DNA of 64,000 nt from Diploptera punctata (Eukaryota; Arthropoda; Insecta; Blattodea; Blaberidae), in assembly GCA_030220185.1 (NCBI GenBank), contig JASPKZ010002337.1, positions 1 to 64,000 of the forward strand, read 5' to 3'. The number at the start of each line of letters is the position of its first letter. The first letter of the stretch is position 1. The translations under genes were made by a program, and so were the position numbers. Positions 21,616-31,035 of the stretch are shown here, one piece after another. Below the pieces are notes generated by a model, which worked only from the letters and a program-made list of their open reading frames with translations, was not told the DNA's origin and did not search any database.

Positions 21616-21832
21616 TATATTGCAGATTTTCGCGGATATAAGTATGAACATGAAAGTTTTCTTGGGTTTTCCGCGTCTTGGATTCAAGTTCGGCCTCTGG
21701 CCACTGATTCCGACGTTTCGGCATGATCGCACATGGAAATATCATGTCGGAACGTCGGAGTCAGTGGCCAGAGGCCGAATTTGAATCCAAGACGTGGAAA
21801 ACCGAAGAAAACTTTCATATTCATATATATAC
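21616..21832. mobile_element. Foldback element FB1
   Basis: The left arm (21635-21727) and right arm (21745-21833) are reverse complements: CTTTCATGTTCATA / TATGAATATGAAAG, CCGCGTCTTGGATTCAA, CGGCCTCTGGCCACTG and CGACGTTTCGGCATGAT, with a short loop. It shares outer sequence with FB2 at 37421-37800. No protein is encoded. Confidence 0.88.
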
Positions 21833-22363
21833 AGGATATTTCAGAATTAGTATTTCAGACTTCTACAGATTGTACATGGGACTTAGTAGATAAAGTTTTG
21901 ATAAGGAGTCCATGTCCGGAAACGTACCATTTCGATGTAAAATAAGTTTGAAGATCGAAACAAAATGGGCATGTCTATGTCTTGTGTTTGAGAATAAGTA
22001 TTCAGACTTCTAGGGGCTGAACTACAAGTGTAGTTCCACGTGACGACCCTGTTGTTCGTTGCACAAAGTGTACCTGCGACGCATGTTTTCATACACACGC
22101 TCCACAAGATCCGTGTGCTCAATAATTTCTGCTGCCGCCAAAATTCGAGCAAGAAGATTTTCCTCCGATTCAACAGGTGTAGCACAACCCCTAGAAGTCT
22201 GTAATACTTATTCTGAAACACAAGACATAGGATATCAACTTAATGTGTTTTGATCTTCAAACCTATTTTACATCGAAATGGTACATTTCCGGACACGGTT
22301 TCCTTATCAAAACTGTATCTACTAAGTCCCCTCTATAACAAGTCTGTAATACTTATTCTGAAA

Positions 22364-22367
<4 letters not shown>
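21831..22367 (-). mobile_element. Non-autonomous element M1, long TIRs and transposase relic (copy 1)
   Basis: Arms of ~170 bp: the left has TTTCAGAATTAGTATTTCAG, GGACTTAGTAGATAAAG, CCATTTCGATGTAAAATAAG and TTTGAAGATCGAAAC; the right carries the reverse complements in mirrored order. The ~180-bp centre encodes, on the minus strand, 'VESEENLLARILAAAEIIEH' and 'VYENMRRRYTLCNEQQGRHV', a mariner-type transposase C-terminus. A second copy lies at 26945-27478. Confidence 0.85.

Positions 22368-22413
<46 letters not shown>
22368..22413. repeat. (TA)n tract
   Basis: TA microsatellite at the right end of M1. Confidence 0.9.
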
Positions 22414-22418
<5 letters not shown>

Positions 22419-22558
22419 ATTAAATTTTGACATTTAGCAATGAAGGCCTAATATAACTTAAAAAGAAAAATTAACGCCAGAAATGGGATTTGAACCCATA
22501 GTGCGCTACCAGTTACGCTATCCAGGCATCCTAGCACAAACATTTATTTTCCTATATA

Positions 22559-23900
22559 CAGGGTGATTACAAATGATTGGAGCGATTTCATGATTTTATG
22601 GTAGCTGTAGTATTCGACATATTTTCACGAACTTTTACAGATACATAGAGCAACTTCCCAGGTTTTTTTTTTGAGATGTTACAGGTGCTCCATATGCTCC
22701 CCCTTGGTGATTCTGCAGATATCAAGTCTGTAATCAAGTTCGTCCCATACTCGACGTAACATGTCCCTATTAATTTGTTCAAAGGCATTGATTATGCGAG
22801 CTCGCAGTTCTGGTAAGTCTACTGGTAAAGGAGGCACAAACACTGAATCTTTCACATACCCCCAAACAAAAAAATCGCACGGCGTCAAATCGGGGGAGCG
22901 TGGAGGCCATGACAACAATTTCTGATCATTCTCTCCACTGCGACCGATCCATCGGTTTGGCAATCTCATGTTTAAAACTTCACGAACATCGTGATGGAAG
23001 TGTGGTGGAGCACCATCCTGCTGGTAGATGAAGGTCTCACTGTCGGTCGTCAGCTGCGGCATGAGCCAATTTTCCAGCATGTCCAGGTACACGTGTCCTG
23101 TAACGTTCTGCTCGCAGAAGAAAAAAGGGCCATAAACTTTGAACTGAGAAACCGCACAGAACACACTAACTTTTGGGGAGTCGCGAATGTGCTGCACAAT
23201 AACGCGGGGATTTTCTGTGCCCCAGATTCGCACATTGTGTTTGTTCACTTTGCCATTCACAAAGAATGTTGCTTCGTCACTGAAGACAAGTTTCTCACAA
23301 AAACCATCCTCATCCATAAACTGCTGCATTTGTGTACAAAATTCAAACCGACTCACTTTGTCAATGGGCGTAAGGGCTTGTAGAAATTGCAAGTGGTAAG
23401 GTTTATGCTTCAATCTTTTCCGCAAGATCTTCCAAACGGTCGGTTGTGGAATGTTCAGCTCTCTGCTCGCTTTTCGTGTTGATTTCTGTGGGCTACGTGT
23501 GAAACTCATCCGCACACTCTCAACCTTTTCTTCACTCACTGAAGGACGACCCGTTGATTTCCTTTTACAGAGGCATTCTGTAGCTTTAAATTGCGCATAC
23601 CATCGCCGAATGGAGTTGGCACTCGGTGCATCTTTCTCGAACTTCGTTCTGAAGTGTCGTTGCACAGTTATCACAGATTGAGTTGAATGAAATTCAAGCA
23701 CAGCATATGCTTTCTCCTCGCCTGTCGCCATCTTTGATAACTGCTGCGCTCTCTCGGTTTAAAGCTGAAACACGGCTGCGAGAGAAAACAAAAAAAAAAC
23801 CTTATGAGTTTTTATACATAACTTTAAAGTTCTGTGAAGATATGTCAAATAAGATCGCTACAATAAAATCATGAAATCGCTCCAATCATTTGTAATCACC

Positions 23901-23903
<3 letters not shown>
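22559..23903 (-). mobile_element. Mariner-family transposon, apparently intact (1345 bp)
   Basis: TA flanks at 22557-22558 and 23904-23905. The first ~41 bases of the inverted termini differ at one position (CAGGGTGATTACAAATG versus CACGGTGATTACAAATG, then ATTGGAGCGATTTCATG). Similarity between the ends fades over the next ~50 bp. It carries one uninterrupted transposase gene. High TIR identity and an open gene make it the youngest-looking DNA transposon in the window. Confidence 0.96.
22679..23731 (-). CDS. Mariner-family transposase (DUF4817 + DDE), intact 350 aa
   Basis: One uninterrupted frame from ATG. The N-terminus 'MATGEEKAYAVLEFH' to 'SANSIRRWYAQF' (1-48) is DUF4817-like and precedes a paired-type HTH (about 62-107, 'GRPSVSEEKV', 'LNIPQPTVWKILRK'). 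The catalytic blocks are 'LVFSDEATF' (D152), 'YQQDGAPPH' (D239) and 'SPDLTPCDFFVWGYVK' (D286), with 46 residues between the last two. The tail 'RVWDELDYRLDICRITKGEH' is typical of the family. The enzyme would bind the TIRs and cut and paste DNA into TA sites in the nucleus. Length and all three aspartates fit an active protein; activity itself is not shown. The start is the first ATG and is followed directly by family sequence. Confidence 0.95.
   Translation of the reverse strand: MATGEEKAYAVLEFHSTQSVITVQRHFRTKFEKDAPSANSIRRWYAQFKATECLCKRKSTGRPSVSEEKVESVRMSFTRSPQKSTRKASRELNIPQPTVWKILRKRLKHKPYHLQFLQALTPIDKVSRFEFCTQMQQFMDEDGFCEKLVFSDEATFFVNGKVNKHNVRIWGTENPRVIVQHIRDSPKVSVFCAVSQFKVYGPFFFCEQNVTGHVYLDMLENWLMPQLTTDSETFIYQQDGAPPHFHHDVREVLNMRLPNRWIGRSGENDQKLLSWPPRSPDLTPCDFFVWGYVKDSVFVPPLPVDLPELRARIINAFEQINRDMLRRVWDELDYRLDICRITKGEHMEHL

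Positions 23904-23905
<2 letters not shown>

Positions 23906-23943
<38 letters not shown>
23906..23943. repeat. (TA)n tract
   Basis: TA microsatellite derived from the TATA stretch of unit D, adjacent to the mariner target site. Confidence 0.85.
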
Positions 23944-23949
<6 letters not shown>

Positions 23950-24012
23950 TTCTCCATCATTCGAGGTAGGGGAACTCCGTTTCACTGCTCTGTCGTGGCT
24001 ACTATAAATGTA

Positions 24013-24048
<36 letters not shown>

Positions 24049-24049
24049 A

Positions 24050-24262
24050 TATAGCAATTGTTATATAACATGTTTGTTATAGTACGCCACGAGAGGGCAG
24101 TGAGACCGAGTTCCCGCTACCTCTCATGAGGGAGAATATATATAAAGGAAAAATAAATGTTTGTGCTAGGATGCCTGGATAGCGTAACTAGTAGCGCACT
24201 AACATATCAAGTTAGAGATTCTGGGTTGAAATCCCGGTTCAGGCGTTTATTTTTCTTTTCAA
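24050..24262 (+). mobile_element. tRNA-like unit D, copy 3 (uninterrupted)
   Basis: Upstream block GCCACGAGAGGGCAGTGAG, then CCGCTACCTCTCATGAGGG, TATATATAAAGG (TATAAA at 24141-24146), tRNA-like module from ~24172, and tail TTTATTTTTCTTTTC. It lies head-to-head with copy 2, and the (TA)n at 24016-24044 is the centre of the inverted pair. Confidence 0.85.
24172..24245 (+). ncRNA. tRNA-like sequence in unit D
   Basis: A cloverleaf is recognisable. TGCCTGG pairs with the 3' TTCAGGCG with one wobble. The anticodon stem CTAAC/GTTAG encloses the 7-nt loop ATATCAA. The T arm CTGGG-TTGAAAT-CCCGG is intact. A T-run (TTTATTTTTCTTTT) follows, as a Pol III terminator would. D-arm pairing is weaker. This looks like a tRNA-derived pseudogene in a repeat rather than a working tRNA; a loop reading ATC would be unusual. 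Confidence 0.55.
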
Positions 24263-24263
24263 G

Positions 24264-24309
<46 letters not shown>

Positions 24310-24924
24310 GAAGACAAGATCAATAGTTTGTTATTACATATCAAAATAGTATATCACGAAATAACACTGGTCACATAATAACCTACCGAGCAGAATTTTT
24401 ATATTAATTTATTTATTTTGTTTATATTACATGTAGCGTAGTTTTTAAATTATATTTTTATATGTCTTAAAATAAGATGAAATGAAATTGAATTATTTCC
24501 AGGAAAAACGCACATGTCAACACCAATGAAATAACAAGACTGGTGTTTTGCGGGTAAATTAATGTGTGGTACGAGGAGCACTGTTATGATATAGGACTGT
24601 AGGGACGATATTAACTACGTGGAATGTTTATTGTGCGAGTAAATATGAGTCTGCTTTCTTGACGCGCTTGTTTTTTAATATTCATGGCACATGCGAGACT
24701 AAATGGGGCGAAGTCCGTCTGTCAACTTGGATATGGGTAGGTCCTGTGCTATCTGGTAAAACAGGGGCTGAATCTGCATGAAAAATGTCCTTTGTTCCAT
24801 AGAATCCTGCACGTTCGTTTTAATATTCTCAGCACGTATTTTTTATAAACAGGTGATTCGATATATGGCCTTTCTAAGCGTTATCAGAAATTATCATATG
24901 CGTTGTACATATATAGCCTACAGT

Positions 24925-25130
24925 ATATAATTCTTCTGTACGTGTGTTTGTCACTCTATTCCTCCTAAACCACTAGACCTATTTTGATATTTTTTTTTGT
25001 GTATGTATGTTTGGTCCCTCAATGGTTTAGTTTCACAATAGGGCCCTCTAAATCCATTAAGAGCAAGATTTCACCTGAAGTGAAATTTAAAAAATCCTAA
25101 ATAACAAACTAAATAAGTTTAATTATGTAG
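24925..25130 (+). repeat. Repeat family X (plus copy)
   Basis: TATAATTCTTCTGTACG, TGTTTGTCACTC, CTCCTAAACCACTAGACC and ATGGTTTAGTTTCACAATAGG match family X at 33150-33880. Non-coding. Confidence 0.75.
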
Positions 25131-25134
25131 CAGG

Positions 25135-25300
25135 AACACTAAAAATAACTTTGAAAATAAAGCTAGGAAATACTCTATAATGAAATTATACAAGCCAATG
25201 GCAGTTCCTATTGTTACTTACGGATCCAAAACATGGACAGTGACATCACAACAATCTGCCAGAATACAAGCTGCTAATCCTCTTTCTGCCAACGTGCAAT
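25135..25300 (+). mobile_element. LINE fragment ('YGSKTWTV' block)
   Basis: The frame 'MKLYKPMAVPIVTYGSKTWT' then 'VTSQQSARIQAA' matches the block after the RT domain of insect non-LTR elements ('L(Y/F)K..A.P...YGSE.W'). It lasts only ~100 bp and is cut off on both sides. Confidence 0.65.
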
Positions 25301-26171
25301 ATTGGTACATCTTCTTCTGTAGATCCGGTAATGCCGGGTTTTTCAATGCCATCTTCATCGGAATCAACCAGGAAAAAAAAAATCACAAACAAATGATTAA
25401 TCTTCATATTTAAAAAAAGAACATACCTTATTATAAACATTATTAAATTGCAAATCCTGCAGATCTAAATCATATTATATCTTTAGATTATCAAATAATT
25501 TCCAATTATCTCAAAATATATTGGAAAAGACTATTATTGTATAATATAGACCTACAATTGTGAATATATGGATAAAGTAGTTAAAATATTTTACTTACCA
25601 CGAAGGCTGAGGTTAAGTTCATTCTCATTTTCATCAGATTCAGATTCAGACATAATAATATTTGATAAATCAATAAACCTCGAAGAATCACCAGCACTGT
25701 ATTAAATACTAATAATACAATAATAATCTTCACGTAAAATTTGTTGGAAACATTAAAAAATACAACGCTCTAAGCTTGAGTCCACCTAGCTGTTGGAAGC
25801 CAAGGAGTGCAACTACAGACGTACCCCTTGTCCTCCAAGTAGAATAGTTAATTTTCTGAGCGATTTTCTAAGACTCCACTGTATATGTCAGAATATGTTA
25901 CACTCACGCATATATCTCTTGGGCACCAAACAGTTTGTCATATCAGTTAACCATTCCTGCACTTAACTATTTTTTAAACAATGTCACTTGTACCACTTGT
26001 CCTCTGACCGCCTCATATATAATTACAGTTGTACTATATTAAACAATCATTGTTATATTCGTACGTACTCACAACGCAGAATACGTTGGGATTTCTATTG
26101 TTTCAAATGTTCAGTATCTGTAAATTCCTTAAAAGAATGTAAAATTAATCATTTGAAAAGCGGAGATAAAT
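25301..26171. other. AT-rich spacer, nothing recognised
   Basis: No supported feature; the short frames have no family resemblance. Confidence 0.4.
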
Positions 26172-26775
26172 TACATTTTTGCGCGATAGTGTGTTTTGTC
26201 GTACTTACCAGCAATGGCGACCATTATTGATAGTTCAACTTCATACATTTCGGGGTTGCCAACCTAAATAACTATACTGTAATATTACCTTTACACCCAC
26301 ATGCGGGAAGTAAAACCACTATCCTGTATGTATACTACGTACAATACATATATAGTAAATATCCAAAAGGTAGTGTTAATATACATTATAGAAACAAATC
26401 ACTGCATTTTAAATGAACTGAACTTTATTTGAAACGATATAAAACAATAAATACGTACTTGCGGTCATGTTTTCAATAATTGTTCTCAAGGCCTCCTGTT
26501 GTTTCAACTAATAAACATTGGCCACACTGTTAACTTTAGTCAATTGTTTATAATGAACGCAAATATTTCCAACAAATATGTTATTATCTTACTATCATTT
26601 ATTATTTTGAAAACACCATCGCGCAAAAAATAATGTACAACGCACATTTATTAAGTGTTTTACAGAATCTCGAAAATTAAAAATCAAGTTATCGCTCGGT
26701 TTTTAAACATTTTTCCTCGATTCTGTAAAAAATCACTTCCAAACCTTGCATCGTAATATACTATGATTGTTTTCA
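26172..26775 (+). repeat. Dispersed repeat R2, copy 2
   Basis: Direct partner of 11560-12185. TTTTTGCGCGATAGTG (26176-26191) and CACCATCGCGCAAAAA (26624-26639) are inverted repeats with one mismatch, but homology between the two copies continues ~135 bp past the right one. On the minus strand an ATGGTCGCCATTGCTG is followed directly by GTAAGTAC, a strong splice-donor-like string. The other copy reads ATGGTCGCCATTGCT then GTAAGTAC. Confidence 0.78.
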
Positions 26776-26944
26776 AACAGTTTAGTAAAAAAAAATCTTA
26801 CATTAGCCAATGAGGATGTGGTGAAAATAACAGCAGAATTTACATGTGAGAACAGAACACACATTCTTCTTTTCGTAATGAAATTGCAAATAAAGGCTAT
26901 ATATCATCATGGAAATATTGTAATCGTTTGATTAGGTAGGCCCA

Positions 26945-27478
26945 TATAAATATATATATAAAAGGAACCCATGTTCGGAAATCTAGCGTTTCCATGTAAA
27001 ATAAGTTTGAAGATCGAAACATACTGGGCTGATATCTTGTGTCTTGTGTTTCGGAACAAGTAATATCGACTTCTAACAGTTATACTACACCTGTCGAGTC
27101 GAAGGAAGATCTTCTTGCATGAATTCTGAAGGCAGCAGATCTTGTGGGTCGTATGAATGAAAACATGCTTCGCATGTACATCTTGTGTAACGAATAAAAG
27201 GGTTGCCACATAGAACAAGATTTGTAGTACAACCCCTAGAAGTGTGTAATACTTATTCTGAAATACAAGATTCAGCTCATTGCGTTTCGATCTTCAAACC
27301 AATTTTACATCGAAATGATACGTTTCAGCAGAATTTTTAGGATCAAATTCACATTCAAAGGGAGAAGATTTTTCTCGATCTTCAACTATTTTTTTGAACA
27401 TGTGTTCCTTATCAAACCTTTATCTACTATGTCCCCTCTACAACATATAGAAATCTACAATACTTATTCTGAAACACT
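26945..27478 (+). mobile_element. Non-autonomous element M1, copy 2
   Basis: The arms match copy 1 (CCATGTAAAATAAGTTTG, GAAGATCGAAAC on the left; TACTTATTCTGAAACACTC on the right), with an extra ~85-bp piece (27340-27405) in the right arm. The centre in plus orientation reads 'TPVESKEDLLA*ILKAADLV' and 'ENMLRMYILCNE', the same transposase tail as copy 1, here with a stop. Confidence 0.8.
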
Positions 27479-27519
27479 CTATATATTTTCTAATAAATAA
27501 ATAAGAAATAGAAGTTCCT

Positions 27520-28009
27520 TATAATTGATATCATCTTACCTTACTTCCCGTAAAAAAACGATGTTGCCTATGGCATGATTTACATAATTCAGTCGTATGG
27601 CGGATAAAAGTAGCACCACTGTCCCCCCAATAGACGGAGTAATACCTTAATCAAGTTTGTTTACAGTACAACTGGAACTTTACTCGGTTATTTTATAGCT
27701 TTCATTGTCTGATATACAATTTACCACTGTGAATAACACACGTGGATGTGAAGCCAGCCATTGCCGGATACATACATACATACATACATAGAGTTCTGCC
27801 TAGGAGCAGATCTTTCACTGCAAACTCAGCATTCTCCTCTCTTTCCTTAACATTGTTTGATAGACCAAGGGGATTCTAAGACTGTCATGCCTTTTTAAAC
27901 AAACAAACGGCCATCACGCAGAACTGCGTAAACTAAGTGAATTCCTGAACAAGTTAATTCAATGGTCCAGTTATTCTGGTTTTCGGAATATGTCTTTATT
28001 TTGTTAATT
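27520..28009. other. Spacer with SINE-B-like 3' scrap
   Basis: At 27770-27860, (ACAT)n then GTTCTGCCTAGGAGCAG, ATCTTTCACTGCAA and CAGCATTCTCC is a diverged minus-strand SINE-B 3' end. The remainder is unrecognised. Confidence 0.5.
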
Positions 28010-28660
28010 ATACTGGAAATGCATGCTATTATGGATTACAGTGACTATTTAACTTATGCTCCAAATGGGAGTCAATGACCAATCACGTCTCATTGAATAT
28101 TGTTTTACAACAAATGACAGTCGTGTTTCTGCTCACTCTTTATCGAATTCTCTATACCATCTCCTGCTTTTGTGATAAAGAAAGCCCCTCCTTTTTAATA
28201 TTCTGAATAGATCGGAACATTATTTTGCAGTGACTTACCCTCCAATAAATACATTGAATGTAGTAAATATTGAACAGATTCCGTCGAACTACACAACTGA
28301 TAATTGTGTGTTCAATAATTGTGTTTTTAAATATTGATTTTACTGAGTTGTTTACTAAAAAATAATTAATAACCTATAATGGTGGTTATAATATGCAGTT
28401 TGATGTGTTATATTTTTCTCCACTAGGGTGCATTAGTACAATATTGGGATCCTATTTGACAATGAATAATATAATCAAGTTGCAGTGGATAAACATATGA
28501 AACATAACCACACATTTATGATTTGTTTTCAAACATCGCCGTTTACATTAAAAATATAAATGTTTTAAAATAACTATATTTAAATGATGATTCGTGAGTA
28601 AACAGCTTAATTGTATTCGTTAAAAGTCATACAAATGCCAATATTGATTTCCAAAACATC
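28010..28660 (-). repeat. Dispersed repeat R1, copy 2 (minus)
   Basis: Reverse complement of 4440-5160. It abuts a ~30-bp LINE-1w scrap (CTGGAAATGCATGCTATTA at 28015). Confidence 0.75.
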
Positions 28661-29044
28661 TAGTCACTTATCACTTCGTGACTCGTGAATTTATCGATGA
28701 TTTGTAAATTACTCGTGACCTTACTTATGACTATTATCCTTGGCAGCGCATTTCCTTCGTGAAGATTCTCTCCTTGCGTGGAGTAAGTAGAATGCCTATA
28801 AGGGGGGGGGACCTCAAACAAGAGAAAAAATATAATATTTACTAGCAATTAGAAAAATGCGACACGAGAATAAAATAGATCCATTCGTTCACAAAAATTA
28901 TCGGGGATTACTTATAATATGTGACGCGAAAAAAAAAAATATAAGATTCAATCATACACCATGCGCATGAGCCAAACAAACGCGAAGCAGTTTACACTAT
29001 GGAATCACGGGATGCAGCCTACATATACACGATATTTAACGAAC
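28661..29044. other. AT-rich spacer, nothing recognised
   Basis: No supported feature. Confidence 0.4.
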
Positions 29045-29195
29045 CTAAAAGATAACCTAACGCAATTTAAGTACTCTAACCTGTGAAAGACCAATCTATA
29101 AGCTAATCTAACGCAATTTAAGCACTCTAACCTGTGAAAGACCAATCTATAAGCTATTCTAACGCAATTTAAGCACTCTAACCTGTGAAAGAATG
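29045..29195. repeat. 51-bp minisatellite, three units
   Basis: TAACGCAATTTAAGCACTCT then AACCTGTGAAAGACCAATCT recurs at 29058, 29109 and 29160. Because 51 is divisible by 3, an open 17-residue peptide repeat appears on the minus strand. It shows no sign of being a real protein. Confidence 0.9.
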
Positions 29196-29469
29196 GAACG
29201 CCCAAAAATAAATATTAAGTTCTGAACTACATGTGTACAATTAGTTAGTATATACTCTATGTTGGCTGCACTGGAACACTTTTTTTTTTTTGCATAGAAT
29301 ATTCGTTAAAATCAATATGGATGCCACGTCTTCATGCTACGTATGTAGTTAAATATCATACTTCTTTTTTCCAAATGCCCCAGGTTTGTCTTTCGACATT
29401 CTGGTTTTTTTCCTGGCATGGCGTATTTGTAACTCACTTCTGAGATTGGGGCGCCTGGAAGGCGGGGTT

Positions 29470-29735
29470 ACTTTGCCCCGATGATATGATGGGTGATGAT
29501 GATGATAATGGTGCGCCAGGAGAGTCCCTAATCCTAAGCTTAATCTAAGATGAATATGAATGATGATGATTGCGATGGCCATATGATTTCGGGGACCTTT
29601 TGGGCCTTAAAGTTTTCCTGACATTTGTCTTACAGGTGAGGAAAAACCCCGATAAAAACCTCACCCAGAAAAACTGTCCCGATCGGGGATCGAACCCGGG
29701 CCCGCTGCGTGACAAGACAGCACGCTACCCCAAGA
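29470..29735 (-). mobile_element. SINE-B2 copy (minus)
   Basis: The minus strand shows the SINE-B head with B box GGGTTCGATCCCCG, CCTCACCTGTAAGACAAATG, and the alternative 3' end also found at 5228-5500 (TTAGATTAAGCTTAGGATTA, GCGCACCATTATC). Confidence 0.85.
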
Positions 29736-29739
29736 CCGT

Positions 29740-30530
29740 AAAATGTAAAAATAATTGTAAATGATGGGAAATAATTTAAAAATGGAATCCTAAGAATAAA
29801 ATTTGATAGCAGTTTATGGAGGAATTAAAAAAGTCGCGTAACGTGTTGTAAAGTTAAGCCAAGTTATTTATTGTCCCTTTCTGCATTATAGCAGAAATAC
29901 AATTTTCTACTTTACTACCTTTTAGCATAAATAACAATTTGACAATATATTAAAACACTTAAGAATTAAGAGCGAAACTAATACTCGTGGAAAATTACAA
30001 CAAAACATTTGGAGTAATTCACTCCACTTTTCACAAACCCTTAAAAATCTTGAATGTGAAATAAACTCTGAAATTTTCCTTAGCTAGAGGTAAAAATAAG
30101 CGATACTTTCTTTTTCCGAGAACATAAGAAGTGTTTCTTAGAAAAAGTACTTCAATGGAACGGTGTTCCCCTTGCGTTCCGGACCATTTAGTCTTTCCAC
30201 GAGCTTTAAACATTGCCTTTGCTTTCCTCTTTCTTGCCGAGAAGAAAAGATGTCTAAAACTTCGCCGGAAAAAATACTTGTGCTTCATGAAGATAAAAAA
30301 GTCTGCTTTCACATGTGAGACTTCACCTGACGGCGAACAACGGACCACATCAAATGGGTGACTTTTTAACGACAATATATATTCGGTGTATTGATCGCAT
30401 GCTAATTTGGTCATATAAGGTATCTAAAATGAACTTGGTCTATAAACTACTGGCTCAACAATGGGCTACGCTTAGTCATCATCTAATCTACCATTAGAAG
30501 ATATGCTACGAATAAAACGTATATTTATAG
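29740..30530. other. Spacer with an unassigned 127-codon open frame
   Basis: The minus-strand frame 30414-30031 (127 aa, Lys/Phe/Arg-rich) has no recognisable domain or duplicate elsewhere in the window. It may be chance. No other feature was seen. Confidence 0.3.
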
Positions 30531-30705
30531 TAAACTAGCCACTACTGGCGTGCGCTGCTACGCTAAATAAATGAAACTTGTTTTTATGTTTAGTTGAATA
30601 AATAAAACAATTATAAGTTTATATCTTAATTATTTTCAGATATCCCGTGCTGATTACCTGGCGTTGCCCGGGAATCTATTATCCCGTTGTTCTTGGCATA
30701 AAATG
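30531..30705 (+). repeat. Repeat family Y (plus fragment)
   Basis: GGCGTGCGCTGCTACG then, further on, GGCGTTGCCCGGGAATCTA correspond to the reverse complement of 56555-56725. It is non-coding with an unknown superfamily. The terminal GCTAG/GCCGGG motifs resemble family X. Confidence 0.65.
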
Positions 30706-31035
30706 AGCTGAAAGGCAAAAATGGTTATTGTGAAGACTACATGAGTGAACTATATGGTCTTTATAGGAAGCCAGATATAAGAACAGTTAACTCTCGTAGA
30801 CTGCGATAGGCAGGACATGTGGCACGAATTGGGAATGAAATACATGCATGGATGCTTCTTATAGGAAAACCAGAAGGAAAACGCCCAGTTGGTGGAGAAA
30901 AACATTAATCATGATTTGAGGGAAGTTAGATTATACAGGGAATGATTGGAAAATATTAGCTCACGATAGGAATGTATGGAGAGCTTATATCCGCGCGGCC
31001 ATGAACCTAAGGGTTCGATATTGCCAATGAGTTAG
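30706..31035 (+). mobile_element. LINE-1w 3' end, decayed
   Basis: 'ELYGLYRKPDI', 'AGHVARIGNEIHAWMLLIGK', 'LREVRLYREWLENI' and 'RAAMNLRVR' are recognisable across frame shifts. It ends GCCAATGAGTTAGTGA, the common LINE-1w 3' terminus. Confidence 0.82.

Larger units (their letters stand above)
22459..24012 (-). mobile_element. tRNA-like unit D, copy 2 (minus), split by mariner
   Basis: The tRNA-like module is at 22468-22535 (minus; TGCCTGGATAGCGTAAC, B box GGGTTCAAATCCCAT). The upstream block lies beyond the mariner at 23950-24012 (minus; GCCACGACAGAGCAG, ACCTCGAATGATGGAGAA). The mariner sits in the TATA stretch of the unit. Joining the two parts restores the order seen in the uninterrupted copy at 24050-24262. 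Confidence 0.85.

Noticed and set aside
22991..23681. Plus-strand frames inside the mariner
   Set aside because: Antisense shadows of the intact transposase.
24172..24245. Functional tRNA gene
   Set aside because: The anticodon loop would read ATC, the D arm is weak, and the sequence belongs to a dispersed repeat with decayed copies.
29005..29205. Protein with three 17-residue repeats
   Set aside because: It is the 51-bp minisatellite read in one frame; no homologous protein pattern.
30031..30414. 127-aa minus-strand open frame
   Set aside because: No domain, no repeat partner, Lys/Arg/Phe-rich in AT-rich DNA; listed only as spacer content.
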